Positions 17,608 through 27,590 of a stretch of DNA of 27,604 nt are shown one piece after another. Position numbers and translations under genes: made by a program. The notes below the pieces were generated by a model. It saw nothing but the letters and a program-made list of their open reading frames with translations, ran no database searches and was not told the origin of the DNA. The first letter of the stretch is position 1. Each line of letters begins with the position of its first letter. Source of the DNA: an uncultured Pseudomonadota bacterium (lineage in GTDB: Bacteria; Pseudomonadota; Gammaproteobacteria; Burkholderiales; SG8-39); the NCBI GenBank assembly GCA_903895005.1, contig CAITSH010000231.1, positions 1-27,604 on the forward strand, given 5' to 3'.

Positions 17608-20334
17608 TCAATGCGCAGCTTCCCAGTTCAGCCCGGTGCCCACATCAACGAGCAACGGCACCTCGAGTTTAGCCACGCCCGTCATCAGTCGCGGCAGCTC
17701 GGCTTTCACGACGTCCAGCTCACCTTCCGGCACCTCAAGAACGAGCTCATCATGCACTTGCATGATGAGCCTTGATCCAAGCTTGTCGCGGTTCAACCAG
17801 CCTTGCACCGCAATCATCGCGAGCTTGATCAGGTCGGCCGCCGTTCCCTGCATCGGCGCATTGATGGCAGCACGCTCGGCGCCCTGGCGGCGCGCAGGAT
17901 TCGACGAGCGAATTTCCTGCAACCAAAGCCTTCGCCCGAGCACCGTTTCAACAAAGCCCGACTCGCGCGCCTGCGCCCGCGTTTCATCCATGTAGCGCTT
18001 CACACCCGGATAGCGCGCGAAGTAGCTGTCAATATAGGCCTGCGCCGTACTGCGATCAAGATTGAGTTGTATAGCAAGGCCGAACGCCGACATGCCGTAA
18101 ATCAGCCCGAAGTTGATGGTCTTGGCGGCGCGGCGTTCGTCGGCGCTGACATCGCCGATGCTGCGGTTGAAAATCTCCGCGGCGGTGGCCCGATGCACGT
18201 CCTCGCCGGCGGCGAACGCCCTGAGCAAACCAGGATCACGCGACAGGTGCGCCATGATACGCAGCTCGATTTGCGAGTAATCTGCCGAAACCAGCACATG
18301 CCCGGGCGGCGCGATAAAGGCCTCGCGAATGCGCCGGCCTTCACCGGTGCGCACCGGAATGTTCTGCAGGTTGGGGTCGTTCGAGGCAAGCCGCCCGGTC
18401 ACCGCCGTCGCCTGTCCGTAATTCGTGTGCACGCGCCCGGTCTGCCCGTTCACCATGCGCGGCAACTTGTCGGTGTATGTGGACTTGAGCTTGGTCAGCC
18501 CGCGGTATTCGAGCAGCGTCTTGGGCAGGGGGTAGTCAAGCGCAAGCTTCTCCAGCACCTCCTCGTCTGTCGAGGGCGCCCCCGATGGCGTTTTTTTCAC
18601 CACCGGCAGCTTGAGCTGCTCGAAAAAAATCTCGCCGATCTGCTTGGGGGAATTGAGATTGAAGGGTTGCCCCGCCTCGAGAAAGGCCCGCTGCTCAAGC
18701 GCCATCATCTTGGAGCCAAGCTCTGCGCTTTGTTTCTCAAGCAGCGCAACATCGATCAGCACCCCGTTGCGTTCCATGCGAAAGAGCACTTCGCGCGCCG
18801 GCATTTCAATCTCTGCATAGACGCTTTGCAGCTTTGCCTCCTCGCCAAGTTGCGCCGACAAAACCTGGTGAAGGCGCATTGTTATGTCTGCATCCTCCGC
18901 GGCATAGGCGGTTGCGCGCTCCAGATCAACCTGGTCGAATCCAATTCGCTGCGCCCCCTTGCCGGTAACTTCGTCATAGCTGATGGTTTTCACACCCAAG
19001 TGCCGCGCCGCAAGCGAATCCATGTCATGGCGCATGTGGCTTTCGAGCACATAGGACTCAAGCAGGGTGTCGTGAGCGACACCGCGCAGCACGACGCCGT
19101 GGTTGGCGAAAACATGCTGGTCATATTTGAGGTTCTGCCCGACTTTTTTGGCATCGGCGTCCTCCAGCCAGGGACGCAGCAGTTCGATCGCGCGGGCGAC
19201 GCCAACCTGCTCCGCAACGCCCGGGCCCGTATGTGCGAGAGGCAGATACGCGGCACGGCCCGCTTCAATGCAAAAGGACATGCCTACCAGTTGCGCCTGC
19301 AGCGGATCGAGGCCTGTCGTCTCGGTGTCGAGAGAAACCAGCTCCGCCCGTGCAAGGATTTCCATCCAGTCGAGCAGGGCAACCTCGTTGAGTAGCGTAT
19401 CGTAATGGCGCGGCACATCTTCGGGGAAAACCTTGTCTGCCGTCGTCTCCCCGGCAAACGCGGACGACGAGGGCGAATCAGGTTTGCCGCCCTGCACTTC
19501 CTTAAGCCAGGTCTTGAAACCGTAGCGTTCAAACAAGGCGGCGAGGGTCTGCGCATCCTGCTCCTTAGCAGCGAGTTCATGCAGCGCGGCGGGCAACGGC
19601 ACATCGCATTTCACGGTGAGCAGATGCCGTCCCTTGGGCAACCATTCTAGGGCCTGGCGCAAGTTCTCGCCGACCGCCCCGCTGATATCGCCAGCGTGCG
19701 CCATGATGTTGTCAAGGCTGCCGTATTGCGTCAGCCACTTGACCGCTGTCTTGGGGCCGACTTTGTTCACGCCGGGCACGTTGTCCACGGTATCCCCGAT
19801 CAGCGACAGGTAGTCGACGATCAATGACGGCGGCACGCCAAACTTCTGGGTCACACCGGCTTCGTCCAGCACTTCGTTGGTCATCGTGTTCACAAGGGAG
19901 ACGCTGGTATTCACCAGTTGCGTGAGATCCTTGTCACCGGTGGACACCACCGTTTTCACGCCCTCGCGCGTGGCGACACAGGCGAGTGTGCCGATCACAT
20001 CATCGGCCTCAACACCCTCGATCATCAGCAGCGGCCACCCCAGCGCTCGCACAGCATCGTGCAAGGGCTGAATTTGCACCACAAGGTCGTCTGGCATGGG
20101 TGCGCGATTGGCCTTGTACTCAGGGTAGAGGTCGTCGCGAAATGTCTTACCCTTGGCGTCAAAAATACACGCGAGGTAATCCGCCTTGTAGTCGTTTCTG
20201 AGGCGGCGTAGCATATTGATCACGCCGTAAATGGCGCCGGTGGGTTCGCCCTTTGCGTTGCGCAAATCCGGCATCGCATGAAAAGCCCGGTACAGGTAGG
20301 ACGAACCGTCGACGAGAAGCAGTGTTTTATCCAA
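17608..20334 (-). CDS. polA: DNA polymerase I
   Basis: Pol I fills gaps and removes RNA primers in replication and repair. The 908-residue product has all three domains. The 5' nuclease (1-~290) includes LVDGSSYLYRAFHAMP and GDTVDNVPGVNKVGPKTA (180-197). The 3'-5' exonuclease (~310-500) keeps Asp336 and Glu338 (SLDTETTG), Asp405 (NLKYDQ) and Tyr477/Asp481, so proofreading should be active. The polymerase has motif A Asp685 (SADYSQIELR), motif B Lys738, Phe742 and Tyr746 (KTINFGLIYG), and motif C His861-Asp862-Glu863. The start is a TTG at 20334; an in-frame TAG lies two codons upstream and the next Met falls inside the nuclease core, so TTG is forced. Confidence 0.97.
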   Translation of the reverse strand: MDKTLLLVDGSSYLYRAFHAMPDLRNAKGEPTGAIYGVINMLRRLRNDYKADYLACIFDAKGKTFRDDLYPEYKANRAPMPDDLVVQIQPLHDAVRALGWPLLMIEGVEADDVIGTLACVATREGVKTVVSTGDKDLTQLVNTSVSLVNTMTNEVLDEAGVTQKFGVPPSLIVDYLSLIGDTVDNVPGVNKVGPKTAVKWLTQYGSLDNIMAHAGDISGAVGENLRQALEWLPKGRHLLTVKCDVPLPAALHELAAKEQDAQTLAALFERYGFKTWLKEVQGGKPDSPSSSAFAGETTADKVFPEDVPRHYDTLLNEVALLDWMEILARAELVSLDTETTGLDPLQAQLVGMSFCIEAGRAAYLPLAHTGPGVAEQVGVARAIELLRPWLEDADAKKVGQNLKYDQHVFANHGVVLRGVAHDTLLESYVLESHMRHDMDSLAARHLGVKTISYDEVTGKGAQRIGFDQVDLERATAYAAEDADITMRLHQVLSAQLGEEAKLQSVYAEIEMPAREVLFRMERNGVLIDVALLEKQSAELGSKMMALEQRAFLEAGQPFNLNSPKQIGEIFFEQLKLPVVKKTPSGAPSTDEEVLEKLALDYPLPKTLLEYRGLTKLKSTYTDKLPRMVNGQTGRVHTNYGQATAVTGRLASNDPNLQNIPVRTGEGRRIREAFIAPPGHVLVSADYSQIELRIMAHLSRDPGLLRAFAAGEDVHRATAAEIFNRSIGDVSADERRAAKTINFGLIYGMSAFGLAIQLNLDRSTAQAYIDSYFARYPGVKRYMDETRAQARESGFVETVLGRRLWLQEIRSSNPARRQGAERAAINAPMQGTAADLIKLAMIAVQGWLNRDKLGSRLIMQVHDELVLEVPEGELDVVKAELPRLMTGVAKLEVPLLVDVGTGLNWEAAH

Positions 20335-20544
20335 GTTCTAAGACTGTGCAGTATCGGTTTGAGGAACAGAGCGACGGTTACACACCGTACACCGGAAAAT
20401 ATTGATTGAAGGAAATATGCGGCCGCACCGGACCCGCATGGCGCGGAACGCTGGTTCGATCAAAGCAGCCATTCACTTAAGAGGGTCGCGCCTTTCGCGC
20501 TTTGTCAATCCAGCAACAATCCAATCATTGCCAGGAAGAAACGC

Positions 20545-21267
20545 ATGACCGAGAAGATTCCCAAAGCCGCCGCAACCATCCCGGACATCAAGGACACCAC
20601 CGCCCGCGAGGCCTGGCACCTCTTTGGCATTATGGCAGAGTTTGTGGAGGCCACTGAGCGCCTGAACCAGATCCGCCCGGCGGTCAGCATTTTCGGCAGT
20701 GCGCGCATAGCGCCGGACCATCCCTATTACGCACTGGCGGAAAAAACCGCGCGACTGCTCTCGGACGCGGGCTTTTCCGTCATCTCCGGCGGCGGACCGG
20801 GCATCATGGAAGCCTGTAATAAAGGGGCGCACTTTGGCCGTTCGCCCTCTGTCGGTCTGAACATAGAACTGCCGCGCGAACAGTTCGCCAACACTTATCA
20901 GGATATCAGTCTCTCTTTCCGGCATTTTTTCGCGCGCAAGGTCAGCTTTGTCAAATTCGCGGTGGCTTATGTAGTGCTGCCGGGCGGTTTCGGCACGCTG
21001 GACGAACTGACCGAGGCCCTGACCCTGGTGCAGACCGGGAAAACCCGGAAAATGCCGATTATTCTGGTGCACGAACCCTTCTGGCGCGGCCTGCTCGACT
21101 GGTTGCGCGACAGCCTGGTCGCCGAAAAGATGGTCAACCCCGAGGACCTTGACCTGATACAGGTCATAGACGACCCCGCCGCCATCGTCGATACCATTTT
21201 CAAACATTACGAAAAACGCAATTTCACCCCCTCCCATGCAGAGCGCGAAACCTTCCTCAACCTCTAG
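20545..21267 (+). CDS. LOG family protein (TIGR00730 type)
   Basis: The 240-residue product belongs to the LOG family, once mislabelled lysine decarboxylase. Members cleave the N-glycosidic bond of nucleoside 5'-monophosphates, making cytokinins in some organisms and recycling nucleotides in others. Visible features are a Rossmann-like core with SIFGSARI (48-55), VISGGGPGIMEACNKGA (79-95), the catalytic Arg-Lys pair near 131-132 (FFARKVSF) and PGGFGTLDE (146-154), the PGGxGTxxE signature. An AGGA element lies nine bases before the ATG at 20545. The N-terminal 45 residues form a helical extension. It diverges from polA. The substrate cannot be told from sequence. Confidence 0.92.
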   Translation: MTEKIPKAAATIPDIKDTTAREAWHLFGIMAEFVEATERLNQIRPAVSIFGSARIAPDHPYYALAEKTARLLSDAGFSVISGGGPGIMEACNKGAHFGRSPSVGLNIELPREQFANTYQDISLSFRHFFARKVSFVKFAVAYVVLPGGFGTLDELTEALTLVQTGKTRKMPIILVHEPFWRGLLDWLRDSLVAEKMVNPEDLDLIQVIDDPAAIVDTIFKHYEKRNFTPSHAERETFLNL

Positions 21268-21287
21268 CCTTTCACCGGTTGCGGTTC

Positions 21288-21296
21288 TGCTAGAAT
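21288..21296 (+). promoter_or_regulatory. Extended -10 promoter for the DUF2782-thrB group
   Basis: TGCTAGAAT contains TAGAAT (21291-21296, five of six to consensus) with the extended TG motif. TTTCAC (21270-21275) is a weak -35 candidate at a short 15-base spacing. The predicted start near 21303 lies downstream of the ATG at 21295 and before the ATG at 21322, so it supports the shorter start of the next gene. Confidence 0.5.
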
Positions 21297-21321
21297 GAAG
21301 TCCTTGACTGGGAACCAAAAT

Positions 21322-21657
21322 ATGCGCCATCTCTTTGCAGTTGTCCTGTTCGCCGCCGCCCTGCCGCTGTCGGCCCAGGAGCGCCCGAGATTTGAACCGG
21401 TGCCGGCCCCGCCCCCCGAACCGGGCTTCAACTTTGATGCTGCCGTAGATGCACCCACAGTTAACATCCGCCGCGGGGAAGTACAGCAGGTAGAGGAGCG
21501 CGCTTCGTCCGTGGACGGGAAACGGACGGTCACCGTCACCTCACCGTCGGGGGCCGAATATGAACTGCGCGAGGATCTAGGCGATGGCACACCCACACGT
21601 TCGCGCCCGGGAGACTCCGGCCTGCGCGTACCCTTGTGGAAGATCCAACAGTTCTGA
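21322..21657 (+). CDS. DUF2782 domain-containing protein
   Basis: This small exported protein has 111 residues from the ATG at 21322, with a signal peptide (MRHLFAVVLFAAALPLSAQ), a Pro-rich linker and a C-terminal beta-strand segment (PTVNIRRGEVQQVEERASSVDGKR to VPLWKIQQF) typical of DUF2782. Its function is unknown. It is commonly encoded between polA and thrB in betaproteobacteria, as here. An ATG at 21295 would add nine residues, but it overlaps a likely -10 element, while GGGA lies about nine bases before 21322 and this start gives a clean signal peptide. Confidence 0.85.
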   Translation: MRHLFAVVLFAAALPLSAQERPRFEPVPAPPPEPGFNFDAAVDAPTVNIRRGEVQQVEERASSVDGKRTVTVTSPSGAEYELREDLGDGTPTRSRPGDSGLRVPLWKIQQF

Positions 21658-21712
21658 TGTTTCCCTGACCCGGCGGTCGCGCCAGGTCTGAACCACCCAA
21701 TCCGGTTGCTTC

Positions 21713-22654
21713 GTGTCCGTTTTCACCACCGTCACGCCTGATCAGCTTTCTGCCTGGTTAAAGCGCTATTCCATCGGCGCGCTACTCGAGCTAAAGGGCA
21801 TTGCCTCGGGCATCGAAAACACAAATTATTTTGTTACCACCACCCAGGGTCGCTATGTACTGACCTTGTTCGAGCGCCTGGCGCCGAAGGAGTTGCCTTT
21901 TTATCTTGACCTCATGGCACACCTTGCGCACCATGGCATTCCCAGTCCGCTGCCCATCGCCGACCAGGACAACAGCCTGTTGGGGGAACTCAACGGCAAA
22001 CCGGCCGCACTGGTGACGCGTCTGGCGGGCGAACCGGTCATGCAGCCCGCTCCAGCTCATTGCGCTGCGATAGGCAAAGTGCTCGCCGACCTGCACCTTG
22101 CCGGACGCTCTTACGAAACGGTGCAGGAGAATCCGCGCGGACCGCACTGGTGGATTTGGGCAGCACCGCAAGTCTCCCCGTTTCTGGACGACGCCAAGGC
22201 CGCCCTGCTGCGCGACGAACTCGCCTTTCAGTCGCAACACCGCCACGATGCGTTGCCGCGCGGACCGGTCCATGCCGATCTGTTTCGCGACAATGTGCTT
22301 TTCGAGGGCCAGCACGTTGGCGGCGTAATCGACTTTTATTTTGCCGGGGTGGACGCGTGGCTGTATGACGTTGCCGTGACCCTCAACGACTGGTGCGTCG
22401 ACGGGGCCGGTCATATTGACAAAGCGCGCGCCATCGCACTGCTTGGCGCCTATCGCGCACGCCGCGATTTCACGCATGAAGAGCGCACGGCATGGCCGGT
22501 CATGCTGCGCGCGGCGGCCTTGCGTTTCTGGCTGTCCCGGCTGTTCGACTTCTACCTCCCGCGCCCCGGGGAACTGACCCACGCACACGACCCGGAACAC
22601 TTCCGCCGGATTCTTGAACTGCGCGTTACCGGCGCGACAGCCCTTCCCACCTGA
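21713..22654 (+). CDS. thrB: Homoserine kinase, APH/choline kinase-fold type
   Basis: This enzyme phosphorylates homoserine for threonine synthesis. It belongs to the proteobacterial ThrB type with an aminoglycoside phosphotransferase fold, not the GHMP kinase type. The 313-residue product has the N-lobe segment LKGIASGIENTNYFV (27-41), the hinge region ALVTRLAGEPV, the catalytic loop VHADLFRDNVLF (His187, Asp189, Asn194) and the metal-binding GVIDFYFAG (Asp207). It starts with GTG at 21713; no strong Shine-Dalgarno element is visible. It lies 55 bases after the DUF2782 gene and 10 bases before the membrane protein gene. The call against other COG2334 kinases rests on overall sequence and its usual neighbourhood. 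Confidence 0.92.
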   Translation: MSVFTTVTPDQLSAWLKRYSIGALLELKGIASGIENTNYFVTTTQGRYVLTLFERLAPKELPFYLDLMAHLAHHGIPSPLPIADQDNSLLGELNGKPAALVTRLAGEPVMQPAPAHCAAIGKVLADLHLAGRSYETVQENPRGPHWWIWAAPQVSPFLDDAKAALLRDELAFQSQHRHDALPRGPVHADLFRDNVLFEGQHVGGVIDFYFAGVDAWLYDVAVTLNDWCVDGAGHIDKARAIALLGAYRARRDFTHEERTAWPVMLRAAALRFWLSRLFDFYLPRPGELTHAHDPEHFRRILELRVTGATALPT

Positions 22655-22664
22655 GCCCCTGCGC

Positions 22665-23486
22665 ATGAATATCGTTCCCGCAATCAACGGCTGGCATTGG
22701 ATACGCGGCGGATTTGCCCTGTTCCGCAAAAATCCCGCCCTCTGGCTAGCAATGGTGTTTGCCTACTGGTTGATGATGGCGCTCGCCAACCTGTTGGTTT
22801 CGGTCGTGCCGGTGATCGGTCCCTGGCTTGGTCTGGTCGTAACCTCCGCGCTGATTCCGGCGTTTTCGGTGAGTTTCATGGTGTTCTCCCGCGAGATTGC
22901 CAGTGATCGCCCCGTAAACATGCAGCTGCTGTTTTCCGGGTTCACGCAAAATCTGCGCGGGCTGCTTATCCTCGGCGCCCTCTACCTGGTGGCAACGCTG
23001 TTAATACTGGGCGCCTCCTCACTCGCGGACAACGGCCTGCTTGCGCGCTGGATGCTGTTCGGCCAGAAGCCCACGCCCGAGGCCCTTGCAGAAAGTCCCC
23101 TCGTCCTCGCGCTGGCGCTGGCCAGCCTGATTTACGCGCCGGTGCTGATGGCGTACTGGTTTGCCCCCGCATTGGCAGCATGGCGCGGCATGGGGGCGGC
23201 ACAATCGCTCTTCTACAGTTTCTTCGCCACGCTGCGAAACTGGAAGTCGTTTTTCGTCTACAGCCTCGCCTTCGCCGTGGTTGGAGGCATTTTGCCTGCG
23301 CTGGTGATGATCATCGCCCTCTTAGTTCGCCCCGCAAGCGCCCTTCTTTCAAGCTTGCTGATCTACAGCGTCGCTCCCGCGGTATTGATGCTGGTGCCAA
23401 CGCTGTTCGCAAGCTTCTACACGAGTTACTCCGACATCTTCGCAGAACCACCCGCCGAAACCGGCTCGGACAAGCCCCTGGATTAG
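22665..23486 (+). CDS. BPSS1780-type polytopic membrane protein
   Basis: The 273-residue product is an inner-membrane protein with about six hydrophobic segments, at roughly 24-46, 50-72, 103-125, 148-172, 198-225 and 228-252. The soluble N-terminus INGWHWIRGGFALFRKNPALW is typical of the betaproteobacterial BPSS1780-like family (COG5473), of unknown function. The upstream open frame, from 22614, overlaps thrB. The ATG at 22665 lies 10 bases after the thrB stop and gives the family start MNIVPAINGWHW. No clear ribosome-binding element is present, so translation may depend on thrB. Confidence 0.82.
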   Translation: MNIVPAINGWHWIRGGFALFRKNPALWLAMVFAYWLMMALANLLVSVVPVIGPWLGLVVTSALIPAFSVSFMVFSREIASDRPVNMQLLFSGFTQNLRGLLILGALYLVATLLILGASSLADNGLLARWMLFGQKPTPEALAESPLVLALALASLIYAPVLMAYWFAPALAAWRGMGAAQSLFYSFFATLRNWKSFFVYSLAFAVVGGILPALVMIIALLVRPASALLSSLLIYSVAPAVLMLVPTLFASFYTSYSDIFAEPPAETGSDKPLD

Positions 23487-23565
23487 TAGGGGTATTGCCT
23501 GTTGTTGCGCTGCGGTAGGGTAAGATTGCGCGCTGCGGTCTGCCATCCGAAATCCCCCTTCAACC

Positions 23566-26500
23566 ATGTCTGCACGCCTGCGCGAAATTCCCTATAACTA
23601 CACTTCCCTGTCGGACCGGGAAGTGGTCATACGCCTGCTCGGCGAACAAGCGTGGCAATCGCTGCTGGATTTGCGCGAAGAGCGCCGCACTGGCCGCTCC
23701 GCGCGAATGCTCTACGAAGTGCTTGGCGACATCTGGGTGGTCAACCGCAACCCCTATCTCCAGGACGATCTTCTCGACAACCCGGTACGCCGCGGGCAAC
23801 TGGTGCAGGCGATGCGCCACCGCCTGAATGAAATCGAAAAGCGACGCGGCACCTATCTCGCCGACGAGGCACAAACCACCGAGCAGATAGCCCAGCACGC
23901 GGCGCGCAATCTCAAAGTCGCTTCGCTGCTGGAAAAAGGCCATGACGCCGTTGACGCCTTTGAACGCGAGTTCGAGGAAATGGGTGAACTGCGCAAAAAG
24001 GCGATGCGCCGGCTATCGCGCAGCACCCATAACGACAACATTCAGTTCGACGGGTTGGCCCGCGTTTCCCACGTAACGGACGCGACCGACTGGCGCGTCG
24101 AGTATCCGTTCGTGGTGATCAATCCTGACAACGAAGAAGAAGTCGCCGACCTGGTGCGCGATTGCATCGAGCTTGGGCTGACCATCGTGCCGCGCGGTGG
24201 TGGTACCGGCTACACGGGTGGCGCGATCCCGCTGACCCGGCATTCGGCGGTCATCAACACCGAAAAACTCGACACCTTGTCCGAGCCCGCGCCAGAAATA
24301 CTGCCGGGTTTGAGCCAGCCTGTTTCCACGGTGCGTTGCGGTGCGGGCGTGGTCACCAAGCGCGTAATGGAGGCGGCCGAGGCAAAGGGCCTCGTCTTCG
24401 CATGCGACCCGACATCGGCCGACGCCTCCTGCATCGGCGGCAACGTCGCCATGAATGCAGGCGGCAAGAAGGCCGTGCTGTGGGGAACCGCGCTGGACAA
24501 CCTTGCGTCATGGCGCATGGTGACGCCACAGGCAGACTGGCTTGAAGTCACACGCCTGGACCACAACCTCGGAAAAATCCACGACATCAAAACTGCGCGC
24601 TTTCGCATCTGCCGCTATAAAAAAGACGGCAGGACGCTGATCGACGAGCGCGTGCTCGAAATTCCCGGCGCGAAGTTCCGCAAGACCGGCCTTGGCAAGG
24701 ACGTCACAGACAAATTCTTGTCAGGCCTTCCTGGCATCCAGAAAGAAGGTTGTGACGGGCTTATCACCTCGGCAACATTCATACTGCATCGCATGCCAAA
24801 GGGCGTGCGCACCGTTTGCATGGAGTTCTTCGGCCAGGTCCGCGACTCGGTTCCCGCCATCGTCGAGGTCAAGGATTATCTGGACACGCGACCGGGCGGG
24901 GCCATCCTCGCCGGCCTTGAGCACCTGGACGAGCGCTACCTTAAGGCGGTCGGTTACGCCACCAAGGCGCGACGCTCTGGACGTCCGAAAATGGTCCTCA
25001 TCGGAGATATCGTCGGTGACGATGAGGACGCCGTCGCGCTCGCCGCATCGCACGTGGTGCGCATAGCCAACGCCCGGGGCGGCGAGGGCTTCATCGCGGT
25101 CAGTGCCGAATCGCGCAAAACATTCTGGCTGGACCGCGCCCGCACCGCGGCCATTGCCAAGCACACCAACGCTTTCAAGATAAACGAGGACGTGGTCATT
25201 CCGCTTGATCGCCTTGGCGATTACTCCGACGGCATCGAACGCATCAACATCGAGCTTTCAATCGCCAACAAGCTCAAGTTGCTCGACGCCCTTGATGAGT
25301 ACCTCAGCGCAGAACTGCCGCTCTACCAGAATGACGAGGCGCTGCCCGCCGCTGAACTGATTGGTGACCGCCAGGAACGTGCGCGCAGCGTCATCGCAAC
25401 GGTAAAGCAACGCTGGCAATACCTACTCTCGCACCTCGACACGCCCCTCGCCCAGGCCGAGCGCAACGCCGTCCCCGCTCTCGCCTCGCTTTCGCATGCG
25501 GGCACGACCGTGTTCTCGCTGGTGCAGAACCACACGGTGCGGGTGTCATGGAAGGAAGAGGTTCGCGCCGAGCTTGAGACCATTTTTGACGGCGTGCTGT
25601 TCCGCAAAATCCTCGAAGGCCTGGATAATCTTCACAAGCAGGTGCTCAAGGGCAGGGTGTTCGTCGCGCTGCACATGCACGCCGGCGACGGCAACGTGCA
25701 CACCAACATCCCGGTCAACTCCGACGATTACGAGATGATGGGCGCGGCCCACACCGCCGTCGCACGCATCATGGTGCTGGCCAAGTCGCTCGGTGGCGTG
25801 ATATCGGGCGAGCACGGCATCGGCATCACAAAGATGGAGTATCTCGAACCCGAAGAAATCGAGACCTTCCGTGCCTATAAACAACAGGTCGATCCAAACG
25901 GGCGCTTCAACGCCGGCAAGCTGCTGCCCGGCGGCGACATGCATAACGCCTACACCCCGTCGTTCAACCTGTTGGGCGCCGAATCGCTGATTCTCGAGCA
26001 GTCCGAGATCGGCAACATCTCGGCTTCCATCAAGGATTGCCTGCGCTGCGGCAAATGCAAACCGGTTTGCGCGACACACGTTCCGCGCGCCAATCTGCTC
26101 TACTCGCCGCGCAACAAGATCCTCGCCACGTCGCTGTTGATCGAGGCCTTCCTTTACGAGGAGCAGACACGGCGTGGCATATCGATACGCCACTTCGACG
26201 AATTCAGCGACGTCGCCGACCACTGCACCGTATGCCACAAATGTGCCAATCCCTGCCCGGTGGACATTGATTTTGGCGACGTCTCCATCGCGATGCGCAA
26301 CCTGCTGCGCAAGCAAGGCAAAAAACGCTTCAATCCGGGCACGGCTTCGGCGATGTTCTTTCTGAACGCCACCGACCCGAACACCATCAAGGTCGCGCGC
26401 ACACTGATGATCGAATGGGGTTTCAAAGCCCAGCGCGCCGCCTACAAGGTCGCGAAGATGCTCGGGCTGGCGCGCAGGCAGACCCGGCGCCCGCCCGCGA

Positions 26501-27456
26501 GCGTGGGCAAGCCCGCGCTCAAGACGCAGGTCATCCACTTCATCAACAAGCCCATGCCCGGCGGACTACCCAAACGCACCTCGCGTGCGCTGCTGGACAT
26601 CGAGGACAACAAGGTCATACCGATCATCCGCAATCCGCAGCGCACCGCCGAGGATGCCGAGGCGGTATTTTATTTCCCCGGCTGCGGGTCGGAGCGCCTG
26701 TTCGGGCAGGTCGGCCTCGCAACGCAGGCCATGCTTTATCACGTGGGCGCACAGACGGTGCTGCCACCGGGTTACCTTTGCTGCGGTTACCCGCAAACCT
26801 CGGCCGGCGACCACGACAAGGGCCAGAGTATTTCGACCGACAACCGCGTGCTGTTCCACCGCGTGGCCAATACGCTGAATTACCTCGACATCAAAACAGT
26901 CATTGTGTCCTGCGGTACCTGCATGGACCAGTTGCAAAAATACGAATTTGAAAAGATATTTCCCGGCTGCCGTCTGCTCGACATTCACGAATACCTGATG
27001 GAAAAGGGCGTCAAACTCGAGGGCGTCGCCGGTGTACGCTACATGTACCACGACCCCTGCCACACGCCGATGAAGACCCACCAGCCAATGAAGGTAGTCA
27101 ACCAGCTCATGGGCGGCGGCGTAAAGCAGAACGAGCGCTGCTGCGGCGAATCGGGCACGCTGGCGGTGACGCGGCCCGATATTTCGACGCAGGTCCGCTT
27201 CCGCAAGGAGGAGGAAATGCGCAAAGGCGTGGCGGCGCTGCGCCTGCCTGCGGGGGGCGAAGCGTTTGGAGGCGAGGTCAAGATCCTCACCTCCTGCCCG
27301 TCCTGCCTGCAAGGCCTTGCGCGCTACTCGGACGACACCGGTGTCAGCGCCGATTACATCGTCGTGGAAATCGCAAAAAGCGTCCTCGGCCCGAACTGGA
27401 TGCGCGACTACGTCGATACAGCCAACAACGGCGGCATCGAGCGCGTGCTGCTGTAG
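23566..27456 (+). CDS. DUF3683-containing FAD/Fe-S oxidoreductase, D-lactate/glycolate dehydrogenase-like
   Basis: This 1296-residue fusion has an N-terminal DUF3683 region (1-~165). A PCMH-type FAD-binding domain (~175-410) includes [17 protein letters not shown] (207-223). The FAD-oxidase C-terminal domain (~540-785) has the metal and active-site patterns [14 protein letters not shown] (702-715) and SGEHGIG (747-753). Two [4Fe-4S] motifs follow: C825-C828-C831-C835 ([11 protein letters not shown]) and C887-C890-C893-C897 ([11 protein letters not shown]). Two complete CCG domains come last: C1040, CC1072-1073, C1116/C1119 and C1165, CC1192-1193, C1244/C1247. It is the dehydrogenase and the GlcF/LldE-like electron-transfer parts in one chain. 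It probably oxidises a 2-hydroxy acid and feeds electrons to quinone; the exact substrate is not evident. No Shine-Dalgarno element precedes the ATG. Confidence 0.92.
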   Translation: MSARLREIPYNYTSLSDREVVIRLLGEQAWQSLLDLREERRTGRSARMLYEVLGDIWVVNRNPYLQDDLLDNPVRRGQLVQAMRHRLNEIEKRRGTYLADEAQTTEQIAQHAARNLKVASLLEKGHDAVDAFEREFEEMGELRKKAMRRLSRSTHNDNIQFDGLARVSHVTDATDWRVEYPFVVINPDNEEEVADLVRDCIELGLTIVPRGGGTGYTGGAIPLTRHSAVINTEKLDTLSEPAPEILPGLSQPVSTVRCGAGVVTKRVMEAAEAKGLVFACDPTSADASCIGGNVAMNAGGKKAVLWGTALDNLASWRMVTPQADWLEVTRLDHNLGKIHDIKTARFRICRYKKDGRTLIDERVLEIPGAKFRKTGLGKDVTDKFLSGLPGIQKEGCDGLITSATFILHRMPKGVRTVCMEFFGQVRDSVPAIVEVKDYLDTRPGGAILAGLEHLDERYLKAVGYATKARRSGRPKMVLIGDIVGDDEDAVALAASHVVRIANARGGEGFIAVSAESRKTFWLDRARTAAIAKHTNAFKINEDVVIPLDRLGDYSDGIERINIELSIANKLKLLDALDEYLSAELPLYQNDEALPAAELIGDRQERARSVIATVKQRWQYLLSHLDTPLAQAERNAVPALASLSHAGTTVFSLVQNHTVRVSWKEEVRAELETIFDGVLFRKILEGLDNLHKQVLKGRVFVALHMHAGDGNVHTNIPVNSDDYEMMGAAHTAVARIMVLAKSLGGVISGEHGIGITKMEYLEPEEIETFRAYKQQVDPNGRFNAGKLLPGGDMHNAYTPSFNLLGAESLILEQSEIGNISASIKDCLRCGKCKPVCATHVPRANLLYSPRNKILATSLLIEAFLYEEQTRRGISIRHFDEFSDVADHCTVCHKCANPCPVDIDFGDVSIAMRNLLRKQGKKRFNPGTASAMFFLNATDPNTIKVARTLMIEWGFKAQRAAYKVAKMLGLARRQTRRPPASVGKPALKTQVIHFINKPMPGGLPKRTSRALLDIEDNKVIPIIRNPQRTAEDAEAVFYFPGCGSERLFGQVGLATQAMLYHVGAQTVLPPGYLCCGYPQTSAGDHDKGQSISTDNRVLFHRVANTLNYLDIKTVIVSCGTCMDQLQKYEFEKIFPGCRLLDIHEYLMEKGVKLEGVAGVRYMYHDPCHTPMKTHQPMKVVNQLMGGGVKQNERCCGESGTLAVTRPDISTQVRFRKEEEMRKGVAALRLPAGGEAFGGEVKILTSCPSCLQGLARYSDDTGVSADYIVVEIAKSVLGPNWMRDYVDTANNGGIERVLL

Positions 27457-27465
27457 ATTGGTTTC

Positions 27466-27474
27466 TGCTATGCT
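27466..27474 (+). promoter_or_regulatory. Candidate extended -10 promoter after the DUF3683 gene
   Basis: TGCTATGCT contains TATGCT (four of six to consensus) with the extended TG motif, ten bases after the stop codon. No matching -35 is apparent. Transcription would begin near 27481, just where the structured stretch starts. Confidence 0.35.
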
Positions 27475-27477
27475 TTC

Positions 27478-27590
27478 CGGACGGTTCCTTCGTCCGCATA
27501 AAGGCGGCCCGGACGAGCTCCCTGGACAGGGGAAACCAGGACAACAGAATAAAAAGGCCCGTTCATGGGGATGAACAATTGAAGGCAATT
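27478..27590 (+). other. Structured intergenic stretch, possible regulatory leader or small RNA
   Basis: This gap has a series of perfect stems. CGTCCG (27491-27496) can pair with CGGACG upstream (27478-27483) or with CGGACG downstream (27510-27515), two folds that exclude each other. CCTGG (27521-27525) pairs with CCAGG (27536-27540). GTTCAT (27561-27566) pairs with ATGAAC (27571-27576) around GGGG. AATTG (27577-27581) pairs with CAATT (27586-27590) around AAGG. GGCCCG is repeated at 27506 and 27556. I recognise no known riboswitch, RNase P, 6S or SRP RNA. It may be the leader of a gene outside the window. The boundaries are inferred. Confidence 0.4.

Noticed and set aside
17803..19395. 530-codon open frame antisense to polA
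   Set aside because: The opposite strand encodes an intact Pol I with all catalytic motifs. The antisense translation is Arg/His-rich, without known motifs.
27565..27582. Five-codon open frame (MGMNN) within the GTTCAT/ATGAAC hairpin
   Set aside because: It is too short to support as a leader peptide without conservation, and its ribosome-binding element is poor.
26566..27588. 340-codon minus-strand frame that starts in the structured 3' gap
   Set aside because: Most of it lies opposite the CCG domains of the FAD/Fe-S protein. Its translation has no domain, and similar shadows occur opposite other genes here.
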